Assembly: GCA_019915135.1 (NCBI GenBank)
Contig: JAHLMK010000023.1
Coordinates: forward strand, 642,495-706,494
DNA length: 64,000 bases
Source of the DNA: Strobilurus pachycystidiatus
Taxonomy: Eukaryota > Basidiomycota > Agaricomycetes > Agaricales > Physalacriaceae
Reading direction: 5' to 3'
The notes under the pieces are model-generated. The model saw only the letters and a program-made list of their open reading frames with translations, ran no database searches and had not been told where the DNA came from. The first letter of the stretch is position 1, and each line of letters begins with the position of its first letter. The position numbers were made by a program, and so were the translations under genes. Shown here piece by piece: positions 58,601 to 64,000 of this stretch.

Positions 58601-60440
58601 TTGGATAACATCTGTCAAGTTGCCGTCAATCCCCGCTAACACTACGTGAAGTCTTGCTAAGTTTGGATGACATCCGTCAAGTCACCCGTCAATCCATGCT
58701 AACACTATGTGAATTCCCCCCAAGTTTCGCTAACATTGGACTCCCTCTCGTCAACCCTTGCTAAGTTCGGATAACATCTGTCAAGTTGCCGTCAATCCCC
58801 GCTAACACTACGTGAAGTCTTGCTAAGTTTGGATGACATCCGTCAAGTCACCCGTCAATCCATGCTAACACTATGTGAATTCCCCCCAAGTTTCGCTAAC
58901 ATTGGACTTCCTCTCGTCAACCCTTGCTAAGTTTGGATAACATCCGTCAAGCTCGTCAACTCTTGATAAGTTTGGATAACATCTGTCAAGTTGACGTCAA
59001 TCCTTGCTAACACTACGTCAACTCTTGCTAAGTTTGGATAACATTTGTCAAGTCGCCGTCAATCCTTGCTAACACTATGTGAATCCCCGCCAAGTTGCGC
59101 TAACATTAGACCTCGGCTCGTCAACTCTTGCTAAGTTTGGATAACATCTGTCAAGTTGCCGTCAATTCCCGCTAACACTATGTGAATCCCCGCCAAGTTG
59201 CGCTAACATTAGACCTCGCCTCGTCAACTCTAGCTAAGTTTGGATAACATCTGTCAAGTTGCCGTCAATCCCCGCTAACACTACGTGAAGTCTTGCTAAG
59301 TTTGGATGACATCCGTCAAGTCACCCGTCAATCCATGCTAACACTATGTGAATTCCCCCAAGTTTCGCTAACATTGGACTTCCTCTCGTCAACCCTTGCT
59401 AAGTCTGGATAACATCCGTCAAGTTGCCGTCAATCCTCGCTAACACTATGTGAATTCCGCCAAGTTTCGCTAACATTGGACTTCCTCTCGTCAACCCTTG
59501 CTAAGTTTGGATAACATCCGTCAAGTCGCCATCAATCCCCGCTAACACTATGTGAATTCCCGCCAAGTTGCGCTAACATTGGACCTCGTCTCGTCAACTG
59601 GTGCTAAGTTTGGATAACATCTGTCAAGTTGCCGTCAATCCTCGCTAACACTATGTGAATTCCCGCCAAGTTTTGCTAACATTGAACCTCGGCTCGTCAA
59701 CTCTGGCTAAGTTTGGATAACATCTGTCAAGTTGACGTCAATCCTTGCTAACACTACGTGAAGTCTTGCTAAGTTTGGATGACATCCGTCAAGTCATCCG
59801 TCAATCCATGCTAACACTATGTGAATTCCCCCCAAGTTTTGCTAACATTGGACTTCCTCTCGTCAACCCTTGCTAAGTCTGGATACCATCCGTCAAGTTG
59901 CCGTCAATCCTTGCTAACACTACGTGAAGTCTTGCTAAGTTTGAATATCATATGTTGAGTCGCCGTCAATCCATGGTAACACTATGTGAATTTCCGCCAA
60001 GTTTTGCTAACATTGGACTTCCTCTCGTCAATGCTTGCTAAGTTTGGATAACATCTGTCAAGTTGCCGTCAATCCCCGCTAACACTATGTGAATTCTCGC
60101 CAAGTTTCGCTAACATTGGACCTCGTCTCATCAACTCTTGCTAAGTTTGGATAACATCTGTCAAGTTGCCGTCAATCCTCGCTAACACTATGTGAATTCC
60201 TGCCAAGTTTCACTAACATTGGACCTCGGCTCGTCAACTCTTGCTAAGTTTGGATGACATCCGTCAAGTCACCGTCAATCCATGCTAACACTCTGTGAAT
60301 TCCCCCCAAGTTTTGCTAACATTGGACTTCCTCTCGTCAACCCTTGCTAAGTCTGGATAACATCCGTCAAGTTGCCGTCAATCCCCGCTAACACTACGTA
60401 AATTCCCGCTAAGTTTTGATAACACTGAACCTTGTTCCTG
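55660..60440. repeat. Satellite array, 103-bp and 166-bp units
   Basis: About 4.8 kb of tandem repeat. The short unit (about 103 bp) has the words CTTGCTAAGTTTGGATAACA, TCTGTCAAGTTGCCGTCAAT, GCTAACACTATGTGAATTCC and CAAGTTTCGCTAACATTGGA in order. The long unit (about 166 bp) carries an extra 63-bp segment (CGTGAAGTCTTGCTAAG, GGATGACATCCGTCAAGTCA) that is itself a diverged copy of part of the short unit. Long and short units alternate irregularly, and larger blocks recur (for example 57.0-57.2 with 58.7-58.95 kb), indicating higher-order duplication. The ends (55.66-56.1, 60.3-60.44) are more degenerate. There are no open frames of note and no genes inside. Confidence 0.96.
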
Positions 60441-60634
60441 TTACAGACTGATCTCGCTGTGTCAAGGACTCGTGCACACGGATATGCTCCTGTGTCCCAG
60501 ACGTTGCTTTTTTGCGGGCACAACACACATATACTGGGATGTGCTTGCCTAATTGTGTATAAGAAGTTACACCTCTGTATCGCTAATATCGGCAATACTT
60601 TGGGAGCCTCGGCTTACGACATTGTGCTCATTTG

Positions 60635-61342
60635 TAGGGTTTAAAAGTCCGGTCTGGTCCGGTCTTTTGACCTCTGAGGTCATGGACTGGGGACTGGACC
60701 GGTCCAGAAAATTTCCAAATCTGGCTGGACCTAGGACTGGACTGGTTAGGACCGCAAAAACCGGTCCTAATCAGTCCGGTCTGCAGTCCTAAACCGGTCC
60801 AGGACCGGTCCAAAGGATCACGAGCCTAAATTTATATTTCTGCACATTTTCGAGTAAGTTTACCATCATATAAGTTTACCAGATAGATCATATAGTCAAT
60901 GACAGTGAAATGAATGATTAGTGAAGCTTGTATAATATGTTTTAGCCACAACAAGATGACATTTTCAAATGTAAGAGAGTATGTGCAGCTAAATGTACCA
61001 TATGAGTATATAAGTCATGGAAGGTTTACCATAGGAACGCCTCAATGAGGGTAAGTTTACCATTGGACCGGTTAAGTCGAGGTAAGTTTACCATGAACTC
61101 ATATATAACGACCCTTTTGAGGGATATTTGACTGGTCCTAACTGAACCCTGAATAGACCGGTCCAAACCGGTCCTAGACCAGTCTTTACCAGTCCTAATA
61201 AATCTGGGTTGAGCTCTGGACCTAGGACCGGGACTGGTAGGACTGGTAGGACCGGTCCATGTTGGACTGGTCATGTGACCGGTCCAGTCCGGTCCAGTTC
61301 ACCGGTCTTACCGGTCCACATGGACTGGACTTTAAAACCCTA
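60635..61342. mobile_element. hAT-like MITE 1, 708 bp
   Basis: The left end reads TAGGGTTTAAAAGTCCGGTC and the reverse complement of the right end reads TAGGGTTTTAAAGTCCAGTC, a terminal inverted repeat of about 20 bp. The flanks are an exact 8-bp direct repeat, CTCATTTG, at 60627-60634 and 61343-61350. An 8-bp duplication with TAGGG ends is typical of hAT elements. There is no transposase frame inside, so it is non-autonomous. The outer thirds are rich in GGACCGGTCC-type palindromes; the centre is AT-rich with several copies of GTAAGTTTACCAT. Confidence 0.9.
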
Positions 61343-61350
61343 CTCATTTG

Positions 61351-61942
61351 CAGATTTTGTCTCAAATGTAGCACATAAAGTTCTTCCCTGAGAAGAGGGT
61401 GTAACAATGACAGAGTTGTCAAAGAGACATGCACACAAGCTATTCATTACTCATTACGCAAAACTAGGTTTCAAAGTTTTCATCAAAACTCTATATTCTT
61501 TACACCTGCTAATTCTTGTTGTTTTTTCACAGAACTTATACATTCTTTTTCACCCAGTTAGGGTGAAAACATCTGTGAATAATCTGTATGTCAAAATCTT
61601 TGACTTTTTCATTATAATTTGATCTCTGAAAATCTTTATGATATTTACCTATAAATGCCGTATGAAAGTTTTGTGAAAAGGTGCGTGAAAATTTTGATGG
61701 AAAATCCAAACCCACACTTCGATAGTTCTATTCTTTATTTTACGTGTACTTTCACCATCATTTTCATGTTAAACTTGTATGAAACATTCAATTTTCAAAT
61801 TTTGACTTTTTCATGTTGATTTGCGGGCGTAAAAGATAGTGAAACTTTTGATACTAACTATTTGCATTTATTACGGTGTTTTACAGCATCATTTTCATAT
61901 CTATTTACAGTGAAAAAGTCTATGAAAACTCAATGAAATATC
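61351..61942. other. AT-rich sequence, origin unclear
   Basis: AT-rich with recurring GTGAAAA/TTTTCAC words on both strands. GGGTGAAAAC at about 61560 and TCTTCACCC at about 62020 are weakly inverted, but no target duplication was found. It may be an old transposon remnant that provides the 3' end of the following gene. Confidence 0.4.
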
Positions 61943-63625
61943 TTAAAGTTTTTTCGCTGAAAAAGTGCTGAAAAAGACAGAGGTTTTTTCACGGCGTTTT
62001 TCGCGGGAAAAATGCGAAATCTTCACCCAGTGCAACGTGAGTAAGACATCATCCTGAACCTGATTCTCTGTCTCAAACGTCTCGATAAATTTTCGCTTCT
62101 GCTTTTGGGGTGCACCCTTAGATGAGGGCTTGCCAGTGGACGAGATAGGCTTGGTAGGAGCCTTGGCCGAGGTCATGAGCGTCTCGTTATTCTGCTGCGT
62201 AGATGTTGAGAATGCAATCGGGGTGTGTGACGAAACAGCAGTGTGCGTGAAGGTAGTAGAGAATGGGGATCCATCAGGGATAGGAGTTGAAGGATTTGCT
62301 GTACTCGATTCACGATAGAGATGTCCACGAATATATATTCGAGTATATTCTTATTCATGCACACGAATAATCCCCCCTCCAAGGGTCATAATTGTTATTC
62401 ATGAATATACTCCTAATCTTATTCGTCAACTTAATCTTCAATGCGAATATTTTGCTTTTATTCATGAATATTCACGAATATACGAGTATAATCATCTCAA
62501 TGTCACTCAAGATCACAGTTAAAGTTATTGAATGACCTATAAATCATTCAAACAGCATTTAAATTTATCATAAGCTTGTCTTTAGTACTGAGAATTCAGT
62601 ATTGTCAGACACTCATGAATGAGTTGAGGATTATGTGAACTTGAAGGTGCATATTCTATATTTGTCAACTTATTCTTATTCATGAATATAATATATTCAT
62701 CATATTCATATTCATGAATAAGATTAAGAATATATTCATGAATATTCTCCTTTACTCCTTATTCGTGGTCATGTCTAATTCACGAGAGATGGGTGTCGGC
62801 GATGCAGTGAGATCAATGGGAGGGTCCGAGATGGGCTCTGGGCTAGCTGAGCGTGAGAGGGGAGCCGATTGAGTGGAAAGAGTGGACTTGGAAGGGAAAA
62901 GGACAGTTGAAGCACTGGCAGCCAGATCCTGCCCCGGCTCCGAGGTCACGGTAAAAGGATTGATGTTCGGCAGTGTACGCCAGAACCCGTGAAGACGGTC
63001 CCAGAATGGAAAATCCTCCATGATGGCCTCTACAACAGAGGAGGACATCAGAGCATGTGCGACACATAACAAGACGACTCACGAATCTTGTTGTATATCT
63101 TACTGTCCTTCATGATATCCTTGTACTCGAGGCCTGCACCGGTCTGACCGATATTGTTGTTATAAGAACGGTACTGTTTCTTGAGGCTATAGGCACCATG
63201 AGTTAGTTTATCGAAAGGGCAGGAGAGGAGACTGACTTGGTGAGATGATTCTCAGTGGCCTTGACGAAGGCTGTCGGAGACGCCTTGTACGCCCGGCGAA
63301 TGCGCTGGTCGTGGTCGGCTCTGAACACATACTCTGCAACTTTCTCCACGAGGCGCCTCTTGGAGGTGGCAGCAACGTTCTTCTTCCTCTTCTCAGCAAC
63401 GGCATCCTGAGTCGAGTCCGAGAACAATTTCTGGCGAAGATCCGGGTTGTCCTCAAGAAATTCGACGAGCCGTCCTGTGCGCGCATGGTCCCTAACCTTC
63501 CAGGCTATACGAACGGAGGTCTTGTCACCGCCTTTGGAGGACGCGGTAGGCCCTTCCCCGTCACTGGACGGGTCATCGTCAGATGGGATAGAGGGTGCCT
63601 TTGCCTTGGATTTCCGTTTGGCCAT
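61943..63625 (-). pseudogene. DNA-binding-like protein gene split by MITE 2
   Basis: The start at 63625 (MAKRKSKAKAPSIPSDDD) leads to VRIAWKVRDHARTGRLVEFL. A GTCAGT...TATAG intron joins it to LKKQYRSYNNNIGQTGAGLE, and a GTGAGT...TGTAG intron to AIMEDFPFWDRLHGFWRTLP. Ser/Pro-rich sequence (PEPISDPPIDLTASPTPISRE) then meets the MITE at 62777 and resumes at 62315 as SSTANPSTPIPDGS in the same frame once the element and one target copy are removed. The C-terminus has QKQKRKFIETFETENQVQDD. The layout (N-terminal helical domain, IGQTGAGL, FPFWxxLxGFWRTLPN) is that of an uncharacterised, Myb/SANT-like family frequent in Agaricomycetes. As it stands the reading frame stops six codons into the element, so the product would be truncated. 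Confidence 0.68.
62316..62777. mobile_element. hAT-like MITE 2, 462 bp, inside a coding exon
   Basis: The left end TAGAGATGTCCACGAATA and the reverse-complemented right end TAGACATGACCACGAATA match at 16 of 18 positions. The exact 8-bp flanking repeat ATTCACGA lies at 62308-62315 and 62778-62785. The interior is AT-rich with repeated ATTCATGAATA palindromes and no frame. The 8-bp duplication and TAG ends are as in MITE 1, but the terminal sequences differ, so it belongs to another family. Confidence 0.92.
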
Positions 63626-64000
63626 GATAGAGAAAAAAGAGTGTGAGAGAAGAGGGCCAGCTAGAGAGTGCAAGTGACCGAGCCCGACGTCAACAGACAC
63701 GTCGGCGCTCGCTGTGATGGTGCAGAACAAAAGAGCGACGTGTTTTCGGACTGCTATTTCGGCCGTCGGAGTTTGAATATGTCTGCCGAATAAGTCGTTC
63801 CAATAATTGGTCGCATCTCGAATAAGGGATCTCGGATTCTCTTTTTGTGTTTACAACAACTTATCTATGGTATTTAAGCCAGTCATAAGTCATGCAATAA
63901 GGCGCCAAATAAGTGAGCTTTGAACGGCACTATTAAGCCGTGTCATAAGCTACCGGATAAGGCGCCGAATAAGTGAGGTTTGAACGGCACTATTCACAGA
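63626..64000. repeat. 5' flank with a 60-bp tandem repeat
   Basis: Two copies of a unit of about 60 bp lie at about 63876-63995. Both contain ATAAGGCGCC, AATAAGTGAG and TTTGAACGGCACTATT. More AATAAG words occur from 63.79 kb. The stretch lies upstream of the disrupted gene and runs off the window edge. It could be the end of another element or a promoter repeat. Confidence 0.6.

Noticed and set aside
55660..60440. CRISPR-like array
   Set aside because: Units are contiguous and similar over their whole length, with no unique spacers; eukaryotic satellite.
61430..62035. Third MITE
   Set aside because: Only a 7-bp GGGTGAA inverted match and no target-site duplication; left as AT-rich sequence.
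1..64000. tRNA or rRNA genes
   Set aside because: No convincing B-box/T-arm or rRNA core sequence was noticed by eye; a tRNAscan run would be decisive.

Overview
The window looks like chromosomal DNA of a filamentous basidiomycete, most likely an Agaricomycete. Genes are split by many short introns of about 35 to 70 bp with GTRNGT donors and CAG/TAG acceptors. The recognisable families fit this group: three F-box proteins of the kind expanded in mushrooms, a Tnp2/Plavaka-like transposase, a SUN protein, a JmjC protein and an SPT5-like KOW protein. No genus is assigned. Exon borders were worked out by eye from splice consensus and reading-frame continuity.

Layout. About 0.75-5.1 kb and 46.1-50.5 kb are the arms of a long, nearly perfect inverted repeat of about 4.36 kb, separated by about 41 kb. 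Mirror positions sum to about 51,219. Each arm carries, reading outward, a small gene called P4 here, a fragment of gene P2, a chromodomain gene, and two tandem 1.54-kb cassettes of two unknown genes (P2 then P1). P1 has four intact copies; P2 has four copies plus a fragment in each arm. None of P1, P2 or P4 is recognised.

Between the arms lie, from left: a 5'-exon fragment of the SPT5-like gene; F-box gene 1; a WD40-like gene divergent from a two-TM membrane protein; the complete SPT5-like gene divergent from a broken P4 copy; F-box gene 2; a RING-finger gene; a 6.4-kb gene built of two kinds of tandem repeat; a SUN-domain gene convergent with a coiled-coil, repeat-rich, tail-anchored gene that could be a KASH-like partner; another broken P4 copy; a long acidic/lysine-rich JmjC gene; a nucleoplasmin-like histone-chaperone gene; a nearly complete Tnp2-like transposase with one frameshift; a CCHC zinc-knuckle gene; and two unknown genes.

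Right of the inverted repeat are F-box gene 3, a small coiled-coil tail-anchored protein, a 4.8-kb satellite array (55.66-60.44 kb), a 708-bp hAT-like MITE with an 8-bp target duplication, an AT-rich stretch, and a DNA-binding-like gene whose coding sequence is broken by a second hAT-like MITE (462 bp, exact 8-bp target duplication). The window ends in a short tandem repeat.

Several genes point to chromatin and the nuclear envelope (chromodomain x2, JmjC, SPT5-like, nucleoplasmin-like, SUN). The sequence does not show that they act together. The strongest structural signals are the large inverted repeat, its multicopy P2-P1 cassettes with arm-specific sequence tracts, and the SUN/tail-anchor pair.
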